Assembly: GCA_905176665.1 (NCBI GenBank)
Contig: CAJINA010000240.1
Location: 62,001-126,000 of the forward strand
Source of the DNA: Olavius algarvensis Delta 4 endosymbiont
Lineage (GTDB): Bacteria > Desulfobacterota > Desulfobacteria > Desulfobacterales > CAJINA01
Length of the DNA stretch: 64,000 nucleotides
Direction: 5' to 3'
In this document: piece after piece, positions 36,193 through 44,903 of the stretch
Numbering within the stretch: the first letter of the stretch is position 1
Layout: each line of letters starts with the position of its first letter
The notes under the pieces: generated by a model
Seen by the model: only the letters and a program-made list of their open reading frames with translations
Database searches by the model: none
What the model was told of the DNA's origin: nothing
Translations under genes and position numbers: made by a program

Positions 36193-36513
36193 GCACACCC
36201 CGTGATGAGCGTTTAAGTTAAAACATTCGGAATAAAAACAACATAATGAATCAGTGTTAAAGTGTCAACGGAAAAAGTTTGGGCCTTCTCGCGTTCCCTA
36301 TTGAAATAGCTAAAAAAAGATGGCATTTTCGAGGCAGGTAATTGTGCTGAAAATCGAGGCTTGAAACCCGGGTCTCAGGGGTCCAAAGTTACGGTTCAGA
36401 GGTTAAAAGGCCATGGCCTGAGAACAGAGATCCGAATTCTGAGGTCCGACCCGGACATTGAACGCTGAACCCGAAACCGCCTTTCAATTATTTAAATCTA
36501 TAGGATTGGATAC
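36193..36513. other. Divergent intergenic region, cyclase-FHA / SPOR-DUF1566
   Basis: 321 nt without a gene. About 36355-36475 contains degenerate 'gaggtc'/'ctgag' repeats ('ggtctcaggggtcc', 'gaattctgaggtccgaccc') of the type common elsewhere in the window. Promoters for both flanking genes should lie here but none stands out. Confidence 0.5.
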
Positions 36514-36516
36514 GTG

Positions 36517-37335
36517 ATGCCATTTTACAAAATTCTGGTGGTGGCAGGATTGATCGTTGCAATAGGGCTTTGCGCCGCTGGTTTTGCCGGTAACCCGACC
36601 GCTGCACCTGCCGCTTATTACAGTATCCACGTGGCGTCATTCCAGGATCTGAGAAACGCCAACGCCTTCGTCAATTCACTCCAGGGGCAGGGCAAGGTGG
36701 TTTTCTGGAAAGGCGCCCAGGTTGCCAAGAAAGGGTATTTTTACCGGATTTTCACCGGCCGCTACGCGACCTATGCCGCAGCTGAAAAGGTCTGGCGGCA
36801 GATGGATGCACAGGGACTGGTGAGCTACAAGGGGATCTTCAGTTTTGACGATCTCCTTCCCCAGGCCAAGCCCAGTCGGGATTCCGGCCGGCGGCCGGCG
36901 CAGACGGCAGCTGAGATTCAGCAGAAAAAAAGCATGCGGCCTGGGCGTTTCGTGGACAATGGCGACGGCACCGTGACCGACCGCCAGAGCGGCCTGATGT
37001 GGATCCAAAACGGCTGGCATCGCGATTTTTTCGCCGCCACCACCTGGGAGGAGGCGATTACCAGCTGCGAACAGTTCCAGACGGCCGGCTACGGCGATTG
37101 GACCCTGCCGACCAGGGCGCAGTGGCAGAGCCTGTTGGATGATACGATCCAGGCGCCGGCCATCGCGGAACCGAATCCCTTCAAGAACGTGATCATCCAC
37201 ATGCCTTACTGGGCCAAGGACGGGCCGCTGCGGCTGCTGTCACGCCGCTATACCACCTTGCTATATGCCGGCACGATCAACCACCAGCAGAAGGACGAAA
37301 TGGCGTTTATATGGCCGGTGAGGGTTGTTAGGTAA
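36517..37335 (+). CDS. Secreted SPOR-DUF1566 protein
   Basis: 272 residues from ATG 36517; GTG 36514 is an equally possible start (AGGA at 36502-36505). An N-terminal signal or anchor (ILVVAGLIVAIGLCAAGFAG) is followed by a SPOR domain at about 35-110 (YYSIHVASFQDLRNANAFV, GYFYRIFTGRYATYAAAEKV), which in the family binds denuded septal peptidoglycan. A DUF1566/Lcl-type domain comes next at about 145-272 (GDGTVTDRQSGLMW, GYGDWTLPTRAQWQSLLD, NPFKNVIIHMPYW). The same DUF1566 domain ends the caspase-like protein, linking this divergent gene to the signalling island. Confidence 0.92.
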   Translation: MPFYKILVVAGLIVAIGLCAAGFAGNPTAAPAAYYSIHVASFQDLRNANAFVNSLQGQGKVVFWKGAQVAKKGYFYRIFTGRYATYAAAEKVWRQMDAQGLVSYKGIFSFDDLLPQAKPSRDSGRRPAQTAAEIQQKKSMRPGRFVDNGDGTVTDRQSGLMWIQNGWHRDFFAATTWEEAITSCEQFQTAGYGDWTLPTRAQWQSLLDDTIQAPAIAEPNPFKNVIIHMPYWAKDGPLRLLSRRYTTLLYAGTINHQQKDEMAFIWPVRVVR

Positions 37336-37336
37336 T

Positions 37337-37510
37337 TAGGCTGAAGACTGAAGGCTGAAGTAAGGTCAAAGAGGTCGGACGCCGGAGTCTGAAGTCAGGT
37401 GTCAGGAGTCAGGAGTCGGGAGTCTGAGGTCAGGAAGGGCATGAGATCGGAGGTCAGAGGTCGGAAGTCAGAATTCTGAAGGCTGAAGGCTGGAACCAAG
37501 AAGTCGGAAG
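37337..37510. repeat. 'gaagtcggaggtcag' degenerate repeat tract
   Basis: Run of near-repeats of 7-10 nt ('ggtcaggagtcgggagtctgag', shown in part), all variations on [ga]gtc[agt]ga. The same type occurs at about 40445-40490, 43545-43770 and 44885-45030, and inverted at 39075-39150 and 40675-40740. Non-coding. Confidence 0.8.
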
Positions 37511-37529
37511 TCAAAGATCAGAGGCCGGG

Positions 37530-37930
37530 CAACTAAGACCACTTTTAGACACGGATGTCACGGATTGCACGGTTATCGCTTCGCGCAATTCAATCACTTA
37601 AAACCTTTTAGACAGGATTGCGCCTATGCGGCTTGAAAACCGTTCTACAGGATTAGCAGGATGGAAAACCTGTTTTGGCTGGCCGGATGCCAGCCCAAAC
37701 ACACTCATTGCCTTCGGCAAGAAATTCGTTTTCATTGTTTTAGTTCAGCTGACATCTGACCACTGACATCTGGCCCTTTAGTGGCGGATGATACCATTTT
37801 CAATCCCATCCGGGGATTGAAAATTTGTTCTTTATCCTGTCTATCATGTTAATCCTGTCAAAAAGATTTTAGTTTGAGTTGTTACCCGAATCTGTGCAAT
37901 CCGCGTAATCCGTGTCAAAAATTGCAGCTA
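37530..37930. repeat. Modular intergenic repeat, left member of an inverted pair
   Basis: Contains words 'acggattgcacgg', 'ttatcgcttcgcg', 'aaccttttagacaggat', 'ggctggccggatgccagcc', 'cattgccttcggcaag', 'ccctttagtggcggatga' and 'atcctgtctatcatgttaat'. The part 37530-37810 is repeated in inverted orientation at about 40420-40680 with high identity, enclosing the SprT and amidohydrolase genes. A 26-nt insert at 37619-37644 is absent from the partner. Confidence 0.87.
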
Positions 37931-37934
37931 CTTT

Positions 37935-39050
37935 CTATTCAATCATTCTTCGTCCGTTGCTCGCTTTTTCGCTAATCCCCCTCGAGATCACCATTCTGCG
38001 GCCGATCTTGCGGCCGTCGGCAAGCACACTTTCATCCTGGTTGGAGATGGCCGATTGACAGGTGCGGGTGTGGGGATAGCGGTGCTTGATGTGGGCCCGC
38101 AGCTGCGGGTCTTCGATTTTGATAATTTCGTTGGCATCACTGTCCGCGGCAACTTCGGTCTGTCGGGTTTCAAGGCGGCTGCGAAAGCCCTCGATGATCC
38201 CTGTGGCAAAATCGGTTTTGCGGTGCAGGGTCAGGTTTTTATTCTTGTTGTAGCGGGACCATTGCAGATTAATGTGGTTCCTTACAAAGTCATAGACGTA
38301 CTCAGCCGAGACCACGTTCTCAGGGGTGCCGGTTATTTCCAGGACGCGTCCCATCTTCTCGCGGTCCGCTACCCAGGCGCTGACCCAGATGCCCTGGACA
38401 AAATAGAAATCTACCAGCAGGCTGGAAAGAAAATAGGCGTCCCTTGTGTGGCGCAGGGCCGGTTGACCGACAAAGATACTGACGAAATTACGATCTTTGT
38501 CCTGCTCGATCAAATCGATATTATAGCGGGCCATCAACTCATACGCTTTTATCATGGCCGCTTCGGCTTCGTGCTTGTTCCGGCTTTCCGACAGCGCCAT
38601 CAGCTTGCGAATCCGGAGCAGGATCCGGTCATCGTCCGACAACTGGTTGGCAGCATAACGGTCTTTGAGGGGCGGGTAGTCGCCGGAAGCGCGGGGATTG
38701 GCCCGCAGCAGGCGGCATGCTTCTTGGAAAATCGACCCGTGGGCGCCTTCCTGTCTATGGGGTTGCAATCGGTCAGCCAGCTGATGGGCCATTTCATGGT
38801 GGAGAACTTCACGCACAGAATCCCAGGGATAATCCAGGACGAGTTTGCGGCTGATGCTGATCTCATTGCGCTTGCCATCCCAGTATCCCCAGCGGCTGTG
38901 CATGTCGACCAGGCGGAAGAGGGGCCGCTGCATCAAACTGCGATGATGATCACCCAGGTACCAGAGCGCCGCGTCCCACTCCCGCACCAACCCAAGTAAT
39001 AACCGCCGCTCAAGGTCAGCTTGAAATTGTTTGCTATTCTTCTTGTTCAA
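37935..39050 (-). CDS. SprT-like zinc metalloprotease-type protein with DUF2786
   Basis: 371 residues. The N-terminal half is SprT-like: SRWGYWDGKRNEISIS, then HHEMAHQLAD (HExxH zinc motif) near residue 85, and a further H in EGAHGSIFQEAC. The middle is DUF2786 (RIRKLMALSESRNKHEAEAA, A-Y-E-L-M-A-R-Y-N). The C-terminal 60 residues are polar and unrecognised. SprT-family proteins are linked to protease repair of DNA-protein crosslinks in eukaryotes (Spartan), but the bacterial role is unclear. The gene lies alone between repeat tracts and is transcribed away from the amidohydrolase. Confidence 0.9.
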   Translation of the reverse strand: MNKKNSKQFQADLERRLLLGLVREWDAALWYLGDHHRSLMQRPLFRLVDMHSRWGYWDGKRNEISISRKLVLDYPWDSVREVLHHEMAHQLADRLQPHRQEGAHGSIFQEACRLLRANPRASGDYPPLKDRYAANQLSDDDRILLRIRKLMALSESRNKHEAEAAMIKAYELMARYNIDLIEQDKDRNFVSIFVGQPALRHTRDAYFLSSLLVDFYFVQGIWVSAWVADREKMGRVLEITGTPENVVSAEYVYDFVRNHINLQWSRYNKNKNLTLHRKTDFATGIIEGFRSRLETRQTEVAADSDANEIIKIEDPQLRAHIKHRYPHTRTCQSAISNQDESVLADGRKIGRRMVISRGISEKASNGRRMIE

Positions 39051-39242
39051 AACTTATCTCAGTTACTATCAGTTTGATTTTCCGACTCCAGATCCCCGGC
39101 TCCCGACTCCATGGTCTCAACTTCAACCTTCAGCCTTCAACCTTATACCTGTATCTCAATACCCGTGCATTCATATCCGAAGTATGCTTTTATATAGAAC
39201 TTTCGATGGTACTGTCCACCCGAATTCCCATATGATTCTATT

Positions 39243-39386
39243 GAACCTATCTCAGAAGTAGGATTTTGGTTCAAAATCAAGGCGGCCGCGAATATCAAAC
39301 TGGAGGAATACTGTTAGTATTTCGAAGCTTTGATATTCGCGCCTAACACCGAGTTTGGGACAAAAGATCATTTTTGAGTTAGGTTC
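39243..39386. repeat. Long palindromic element, copy 7
   Basis: 144 bp with ends gaacctatctca/tgagttaggttc. The variable stem GCGAATATCAAA faces TTTGATATTCGCG, with apex AATACTgtTAGTATT. This is the clearest case of a fully different but still paired stem. It ends 5 nt before the amidohydrolase ATG, so it forms the 5' leader of that gene. Upstream, 39075-39150 holds inverted 'gactcc'/'ccttcagcc' repeats. Confidence 0.92.
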
Positions 39387-39391
39387 TGGCA

Positions 39392-40297
39392 ATGACTGAA
39401 ATTGAGTACAAAGGCGCCCTGATAAAAGCCCCGCTGCCCGGACTGAATGACCCCGAAGGTGACACCGTTCCTCCCGGACTGCCACCCGTCTTCGATGCCC
39501 ATGTCCACCTCTTTCCGGACTGGCTCTTCGAACCCATCTGGCAGTGGTTCGATACCTTTGGCTGGCCGGTGCGCTACCAGATGGGGGCCGCGAAAATCAT
39601 CGAATTTCTCACCGCTCACGGCATCGAGCGAATCGTGGGACTGCACTACGCCCACAAACCCGGCGTGGCCGGCAAATTGAACCAATTTATGTCCGACCTC
39701 TGCCGCCGTTTCCCCCAACTGGTTGGGACGGCTACCGTGTATCCAGGAGAGGACGGGGCGGACAAGATATTGAAAGCGGCCTTCGCAGATGGCCTTGCCG
39801 CGGTCAAACTGCACTCCCATGTCCAGTGCTTCGATATGGACAGCGTGGGCATGCACGCTGTATACGCTGCCTGTCAGGACAATGACAAACCGCTGATCAT
39901 GCACGTCGGCCGGGAACCCAAAAGCCCGGCTTATCCCTGCGATCCCTATGAATTGTGCGGGGTGGAGAAGGTGGAGCGGGTTCTAAAGGATTATCAGGGA
40001 CTCAAGGTCTGCGTCCCGCACCTGGGTGCCGACGAATTCACGGAGTTCAGAGAACTGCTCGAAAAGCATGACAACCTCTGGCTCGACACAACCATGGTCC
40101 TCTGCGACTATCTCCCCGGCATCGAGGTGCCGCATCTGGATACTTTCAGAAAAGACCGCATCATGTTCGGGACCGATTTTCCAAACATACCCTTCGCCTG
40201 GGACCGCGAATTGAAAACCCTGATCGGATTCAACCTGCCCAACGACTACCTCGAAGCCATCCTGTTCAAGAATGCTGCGGAACTGTTTTCGATCTAA
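39392..40297 (+). CDS. Amidohydrolase-family (amidohydrolase_2 type) TIM-barrel protein
   Basis: 301 residues. Metal-binding start DAHVHLF (H-x-H) near residue 30, AAVKLHSHVQ near 130, LIMHVGRE near 170, VCVPHLGA near 210 and the late Asp in MFGTDFPN near 270 form the usual set for decarboxylase or lactonase-like members of this superfamily. The substrate is not recognisable. The ATG lies 5 nt after a palindromic repeat and no clear Shine-Dalgarno is seen, so any ribosome site is inside the repeat arm. Start chosen because MTEIEYKGALIKAPLPGL precedes the barrel naturally. Confidence 0.9.
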   Translation: MTEIEYKGALIKAPLPGLNDPEGDTVPPGLPPVFDAHVHLFPDWLFEPIWQWFDTFGWPVRYQMGAAKIIEFLTAHGIERIVGLHYAHKPGVAGKLNQFMSDLCRRFPQLVGTATVYPGEDGADKILKAAFADGLAAVKLHSHVQCFDMDSVGMHAVYAACQDNDKPLIMHVGREPKSPAYPCDPYELCGVEKVERVLKDYQGLKVCVPHLGADEFTEFRELLEKHDNLWLDTTMVLCDYLPGIEVPHLDTFRKDRIMFGTDFPNIPFAWDRELKTLIGFNLPNDYLEAILFKNAAELFSI

Positions 40298-40344
40298 TGC
40301 CCTTATTGAGGTGAGTCACAGGGTTCCTAATTGTAAGAATAAAA

Positions 40345-40740
40345 AGAACATTTTTGACACGGATTACACAGATTACACGGATTTAGAAGCATTAAGACCT
40401 ATTTTCAATTTCTGGTGAAATTGAAAATGTTTTCATCCGCCACTAAAGGGCCAGAAGTCAGGAGTCGGTGGTCAGAAGTCAGTTGAACTAAAACAGAGAA
40501 AACGAATTTCTTGCCGAAGGCAATGAGTGCGTTTGGGCTGGCATCCGGCCAGCCAAAACAGGTTTTCAATCCTGCTAATCCTGTAGATCCTGTCTAAAAG
40601 GTTTTAAGTGATTGAATTTCGCGAAGCGATACCCGTGTAATCCATGACACCCGTTTCTAAAAGAGGTCTTAATTGCCTGCCCCCTGACACCTGACGCCCG
40701 ACTCCAGTCCTCCCTTCAGCCTTCAGCCTTCTACCTAATA
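40345..40740. repeat. Modular intergenic repeat, right member of the inverted pair
   Basis: 'gacacggattacacagatta' opens the tract. About 40420-40680 is the inverse of 37530-37810 ('cttgccgaaggcaatgag', 'gctggcatccggccagcc', 'gcgaagcga'). 'agtcaggagtcggtggtcag' words sit inside, and inverted 'ccttcagcc' words end it. 40741-40888 shows nothing recognisable except AT-rich leader sequence of the next gene. Confidence 0.87.
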
Positions 40741-40888
40741 CCCTAATCGGTTTCTAACCGTAATCACTACAAAAATTTAAATTCCCTTGACTTTTAACTT
40801 CAATAAGCCGTAAACTGCCGTTCAGTTTTGAATAAAACTGTCATCAGGCAACTTCCCCACAGTTTCAAATAGATGCACTGCAGAGGCA

Positions 40889-41449
40889 ATGGCACTCTCC
40901 AAAAAAGACTTCAAGGTCCTGGATGCCCTGGGCAGTGAGCCGATTACCACCCAGCGGCAGCTGTCCGAGCACACCGGCATCAGCCTTGGCCAGATCAACT
41001 ATGTTCTGCGGCGCCTGCTTGAAAAGGGTATGGTCAAGGTTCACAACTTTAGAAAAAATCCCAACAAATTAAGTTATGTATACCGTTTGACGCCGGCCGG
41101 CATCGAAGCCCGGTCGCGGCTGGCGGTGAATTTTGTCGTATCCCGCCTGCGGGAATACTACGGCCTGCAGCGCCGCCTGTTGCTGCGCCTGCAGGAGATA
41201 GAAAAGGAGGGCAGTCAGGCCATCGTATTTGTGGGGCCGGCCACTGTCAGTGAATTTGTGGAAGCCACCATTTTGGAAGAAAAAATGAAATTACAGTTGG
41301 TTGCACATTTACCAGCGGCTGACAAGCTGCCATCTCTGATGTATGACAACTTCGACACGGTCCTGCTTTTCGATGAAAATGCCGAGGGCCTGCAGCAGGT
41401 AGCCCAGGACACCGGCATTGCCTCCGAGAAACTTGCTCTGCTCTGGTAA
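40889..41449 (+). CDS. MarR-type EPS-associated transcriptional regulator
   Basis: 186 residues. An N-terminal winged helix-turn-helix (about 5-75: PITTQRQLSEHTGISLGQIN, then YVLRRLLEKGMVK and a YVYRLTPAGIEAR wing) is followed by a helical segment LRLQEIEKE. The second half, about 105-186, has alternating strands (QAIVFVGPATVSEFV, KLQLVAHLP) and may be a small ligand or partner domain. Proteins of this layout are found at the head of exopolysaccharide loci, and here it precedes ugd and the whole EPS locus, so it is the likely local regulator. No operator could be defined. Confidence 0.88.
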   Translation: MALSKKDFKVLDALGSEPITTQRQLSEHTGISLGQINYVLRRLLEKGMVKVHNFRKNPNKLSYVYRLTPAGIEARSRLAVNFVVSRLREYYGLQRRLLLRLQEIEKEGSQAIVFVGPATVSEFVEATILEEKMKLQLVAHLPAADKLPSLMYDNFDTVLLFDENAEGLQQVAQDTGIASEKLALLW

Positions 41450-41636
41450 CTGGGACTCAGAGTTTTAAAGAGTGGTCTGAGATAGACTAAAAAGCAAGAA
41501 AAACAAATAATAACAGATAGTAAAGCCTGGTTAATCACTGTAATCGACCGGGCGGAGCTATCTGGTCAGGAAAGAGTAACAGGCCGATAGACTGGATGAT
41601 GCGGATTGGTTCACAAAGTTCCAAATTAACTAAAGA

Positions 41637-42120
41637 CACCCCACTTTTTGACACGGATTTGCGCCTATGCGGCTTGAAGACAGTTCCACAGATTACACGG
41701 TTAGCGCTTCACGAAGGTCAACTACATGAAACCATTCGACAGGATCAACAGGATTTACTGGATTAAAAACCTGTTTTGGCTGACCGGATGCCAGCCAAAA
41801 CACCATCATGCCTCCGGCAAAACGATACCGTAGTTTTCTGGATGCTACACCGATCAGGCAGGAGACAAAATAGTATTAACTTTGAGAAGACTCCCCTCCG
41901 CAAAGCGGATATAAACTTTTATGGTTTCTTCCGGAAACCTTAAAAAGAACTTTCATCCGGTTAATCATGTTAATCCTGTTAAAATAAGTTATGGCTCTTA
42001 ATGGTTTTGAAATCTGTGTAGTCCGCGTAATCCGTGTCTAAATTATTTCTTTTGGTTTTTCCGGCGTAGCCGGCCAAATAATGCTCTTGTCTGTGTTCGT
42101 CTGTGTGTGTCTGTGGTTAA
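41637..42120. repeat. Modular intergenic repeat tract before ugd
   Basis: Holds 'gacacggatt' followed by the 26-28 nt insert 'tgcgcctatgcggcttgaag' (41660-41687), then 'acagattacacgg', 'gctgaccggatgccagcc', 'atgcctccggca', 'tccgcaaagcgga', 'taatcctgtt', 'ccggcgtagccggcc' and 'gtctgtgtgtgtctgtgg'. Each short hairpin differs from its counterparts in other tracts but stays paired. 41450-41636 shows nothing recognisable. Confidence 0.85.
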
Positions 42121-42160
42121 AATTATGCTTTTAATGTTCTTATCGAAATAGGACGCAACA

Positions 42161-43537
42161 ATGAAATTCGAAAAAGAAATTCTCTGCATCGGCGCCGGCT
42201 ACGTCGGTGGCCCCACCATGGCCATGATTGCCTCCAAATGCCCGCAATACCGGGTGACGGTGGTGGATATCATTCCGGAGAAGATTGACCAGTGGAACTC
42301 CGCTGATCTCCCCATATATGAACCCGGGTTGGACAAGATCGTCAAGCAGGCGCGCGGTAAAAACCTCTTCTTTAGCAAAGACATCGGGGCCGGCATCAAG
42401 GCCGCTGATATCGTTTTTGTCAGTGTCAACACACCTACCAAGACGTTCGGTGCCGGAGCCGGCATGGCGGCCGACCTGCAGTACGTCGAAAAGACTGCCC
42501 GTCAAATACTGGAGTATTCTGAATCCAGTAAAATCGTCGTCGAAAAGAGCACGATTCCGGTCAGAACGGCCCAGGCGATCAAAAGAATTTTGGTATCGGA
42601 TAAATCGGATGTACATTTCGAAGTCCTTTCCAATCCCGAGTTTCTGGCTGAAGGCACCGCCATGCGAGATCTGGAAAACCCTGACCGGGTACTCATCGGT
42701 TCCCAGGAAACGGATAGCGGTCTCAAGGCCCGGAATGAGCTTGTTGAGATCTACGCCAATTGGCTTCCAAAAGATAAAATTATTACTTCCAATATCTGGA
42801 GCAGTGAGCTCTCCAAACTGGTTGCCAATGCGTTTTTAGCCCAGCGCATATCATCCATCAATGCGGTTTCCAGCCTCTGTGAGGAGACGGATGCCGATGT
42901 AGGCGAGGTGGCACGCGCGGTTGGACTTGACAGCCGCATCGGGTCAAAGTTTCTGCAGGCGAGCATCGGATTCGGGGGGTCCTGTTTCCAGAAAGACCTG
43001 TTGAACCTCGTTTACCTTTATTGCCACTATGGGCTTAACGAGGAGGCTGATTACTGGGAGGGTGTTCTAAAGATCAACGAGAACCAGATGGACCGGTTTG
43101 TCAAGAACATGCTGCGCAACATGTTCAACACCCTGGCCGGCAAGCGAGTTTGTGTCTTTGGGTTCGCATTTAAAGCCAATACCGGCGACACGCGGAATAC
43201 CCCATCCCTGACGGTTGTCGAAAAGTTGCTGGCAGAACAAGCTGAGGTTGCGATTACTGATCCCAAGGCTCTGGACAATGCGGCCCGCGACTTGAAGGAT
43301 GCTAAAGGAAATTACGAACTAATATCAGATCCGTATGAGGCTGCCGGCGGGTGCCACGCCATTGCCATCATGACCGAGTGGGAACTCTACCGAGATCTGG
43401 ATTACCAGAAAATCTTCGATTCCATGCAGAAACCAGCCTTCATTTTCGATGGACGCAATATTGTTGATCACGACAAGCTGTTCGAAATCGGCTTTAATGT
43501 TTTTCCCATCGGTAAACCGAAGAAGGTGCATTTTTGA
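42161..43537 (+). CDS. ugd: UDP-glucose 6-dehydrogenase (UDP-glucose/GDP-mannose dehydrogenase family)
   Basis: 458 residues, close in length and pattern to the eukaryotic-like UGDH subgroup. NAD-binding start CIGAGYVGGPTMAMIA, SVNTPTK, EKSTIPVRTA, NPEFLAEGTA, catalytic Cys in FGGSCFQKDLLNL, and C-terminal FAFKANTGDTRNTPS are all present. It oxidises UDP-glucose to UDP-glucuronate. A UDP-GlcNAc dehydrogenase role (WbpA/WbpO) is less likely from the motif style. It feeds the UDP-glucuronate epimerase encoded at 45258. Spacing to neighbours is long and filled with repeats, so it may be transcribed on its own. Confidence 0.95.
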   Translation: MKFEKEILCIGAGYVGGPTMAMIASKCPQYRVTVVDIIPEKIDQWNSADLPIYEPGLDKIVKQARGKNLFFSKDIGAGIKAADIVFVSVNTPTKTFGAGAGMAADLQYVEKTARQILEYSESSKIVVEKSTIPVRTAQAIKRILVSDKSDVHFEVLSNPEFLAEGTAMRDLENPDRVLIGSQETDSGLKARNELVEIYANWLPKDKIITSNIWSSELSKLVANAFLAQRISSINAVSSLCEETDADVGEVARAVGLDSRIGSKFLQASIGFGGSCFQKDLLNLVYLYCHYGLNEEADYWEGVLKINENQMDRFVKNMLRNMFNTLAGKRVCVFGFAFKANTGDTRNTPSLTVVEKLLAEQAEVAITDPKALDNAARDLKDAKGNYELISDPYEAAGGCHAIAIMTEWELYRDLDYQKIFDSMQKPAFIFDGRNIVDHDKLFEIGFNVFPIGKPKKVHF

Positions 43538-43544
43538 TTTTAGG

Positions 43545-43928
43545 TAGAAGGTAGAGGGCTGAAGACTGAATAGTAACACCAAGAGGTCTGATGTCAGAAG
43601 TCAGAGGCCGGGAAAGATTGAAACCATACATCAAAAGCTGAGGTCGTAGGTCGGATAAAGCAAGATGTCCGGTGTCGGGAGTCAGTAATAACTCCCCTCC
43701 CTTGACGGGAGGGACTGGGGGAGGGTGAAGGAGTGACCTGGCGTCTGGAGTCAGGTACCAGGAGTCTGTAGATTGAATAAAGCCGCCATAAACTTAAAAC
43801 TTTTTTTCACGCGTTAAATACCTGAATCGAAAAACCCACTTTAAAACTCCGCAAAGCGGATGATAGTGTTTTCAATTTCTTCCGGAAATTGAAAATATAT
43901 TATAAATCCTGTCTGTGTTCGTCTGTGT
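43545..43928. repeat. Mixed repeat tract between ugd and epimerase
   Basis: 43545-43770 holds 'gtcagaagtcagagg'-type repeats with an inner 'ctcccctcccttgacgggaggg' hairpin (shown in part). 43790-43940 holds the modular type ('tccgcaaagcgga', 'cttccggaaattgaaaat', 'gtctgtgttcgtctgtgtg'), whose end runs into the start of the next gene. Confidence 0.8.
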
Positions 43929-44903
43929 GTGTCTGTGGCCAAAAGAAATCTAAAATTCAATTCCGCTCTCGTCACCGGCGGGGCCGGTTTCATCGGCTCC
44001 CATCTCGTAGAAGCTCATGTCACTGGCGGGTGTCAGGTTACGGTTCTGGACAATCCATCTTCCGGGCATAGAGAAAACCTTTCGGCCTGTGCAGACAAGA
44101 TAACCTTCATCGAGGGAGACATCCGGGACGAACGGATTCTTGCCCGTGCTGTCAGCGGTTGCGAGGTTGTCTTTCATCTGGCAGCGGAAATATTTGTTCC
44201 CCGGACGATCGAGGATCCTATTAAAAGCGCGGAAATTAATACCATCGGCACCCTCAATGTTCTGGAGGCTGCCAGGAAAAGCGGAGTCCAACGGGTTGTT
44301 TTGTCCAGCTCTTGTGCAGTGTATGGAAACCCGGCAAAACTTCCTGTCACCGAGACCACACCAACCCAGCCATTGAGCCCTTATGCCGCCCAGAAGCGAA
44401 ACGCTGAACAGCATGCAGCTGTTTACAGCGGACTGTACGATCTCGAAACCATCAACCTGCGTTATTTCAATGTGTACGGTCCCCGACAGGATTCACCATC
44501 GCCTTATTCAGGTGTCATCTCAGTTTTTCTGGACAGGGCAATAAAAGGGCAGGTGCCCGTAATCCAGGGAGATGGTAGGCAGTCACGCGATTTCATTTAT
44601 GTTCAGGACGTGGTAGTTGCCAACCTGACTGCTGCCAATCAGACGGATTTATCCGGAGAAGTATACAACATAGGTACCGGTCAACAGACGACCATCAAAA
44701 GGCTCTGGAATACAGTAAGCCAAATAGCCGATGTGTCCATAGACCCCACCTATGAAACTGCCAGAGAAGGTGATGTTCGTAATTCTGTCGCAGATACAAC
44801 TCTGGCTGAAGAAAAGCTTGAATTCAAAGCCAGAACTACCTTGGAGGAGGGGCTGGCTAAGACATACGAGTGGTACAAAGACAGGTTAAAGGCTGAAGAC
44901 TGA
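43929..44903 (+). CDS. NAD-dependent sugar-nucleotide epimerase (UDP-glucose/GlcNAc 4-epimerase type)
   Basis: 324 residues in a Rossmann short-chain fold: TGGAGFIGSHLVEA, FHLAAE, catalytic SSSCAVYG and YAAQK (Y-x-x-x-K), then LRYFNVYGPRQ and DFIYVQDVV. WbpP and GalE-like enzymes share these traits; the substrate is not settled. No ATG precedes the GGAGF motif. Candidate starts are GTG 43929 or 43935, both inside the 'gtgtctgtggc' end of the intergenic repeat, and no Shine-Dalgarno is seen. Either the start is unusual or the original 5' end was replaced by the repeat. Confidence 0.9.
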   Translation: MSVAKRNLKFNSALVTGGAGFIGSHLVEAHVTGGCQVTVLDNPSSGHRENLSACADKITFIEGDIRDERILARAVSGCEVVFHLAAEIFVPRTIEDPIKSAEINTIGTLNVLEAARKSGVQRVVLSSSCAVYGNPAKLPVTETTPTQPLSPYAAQKRNAEQHAAVYSGLYDLETINLRYFNVYGPRQDSPSPYSGVISVFLDRAIKGQVPVIQGDGRQSRDFIYVQDVVVANLTAANQTDLSGEVYNIGTGQQTTIKRLWNTVSQIADVSIDPTYETAREGDVRNSVADTTLAEEKLEFKARTTLEEGLAKTYEWYKDRLKAED

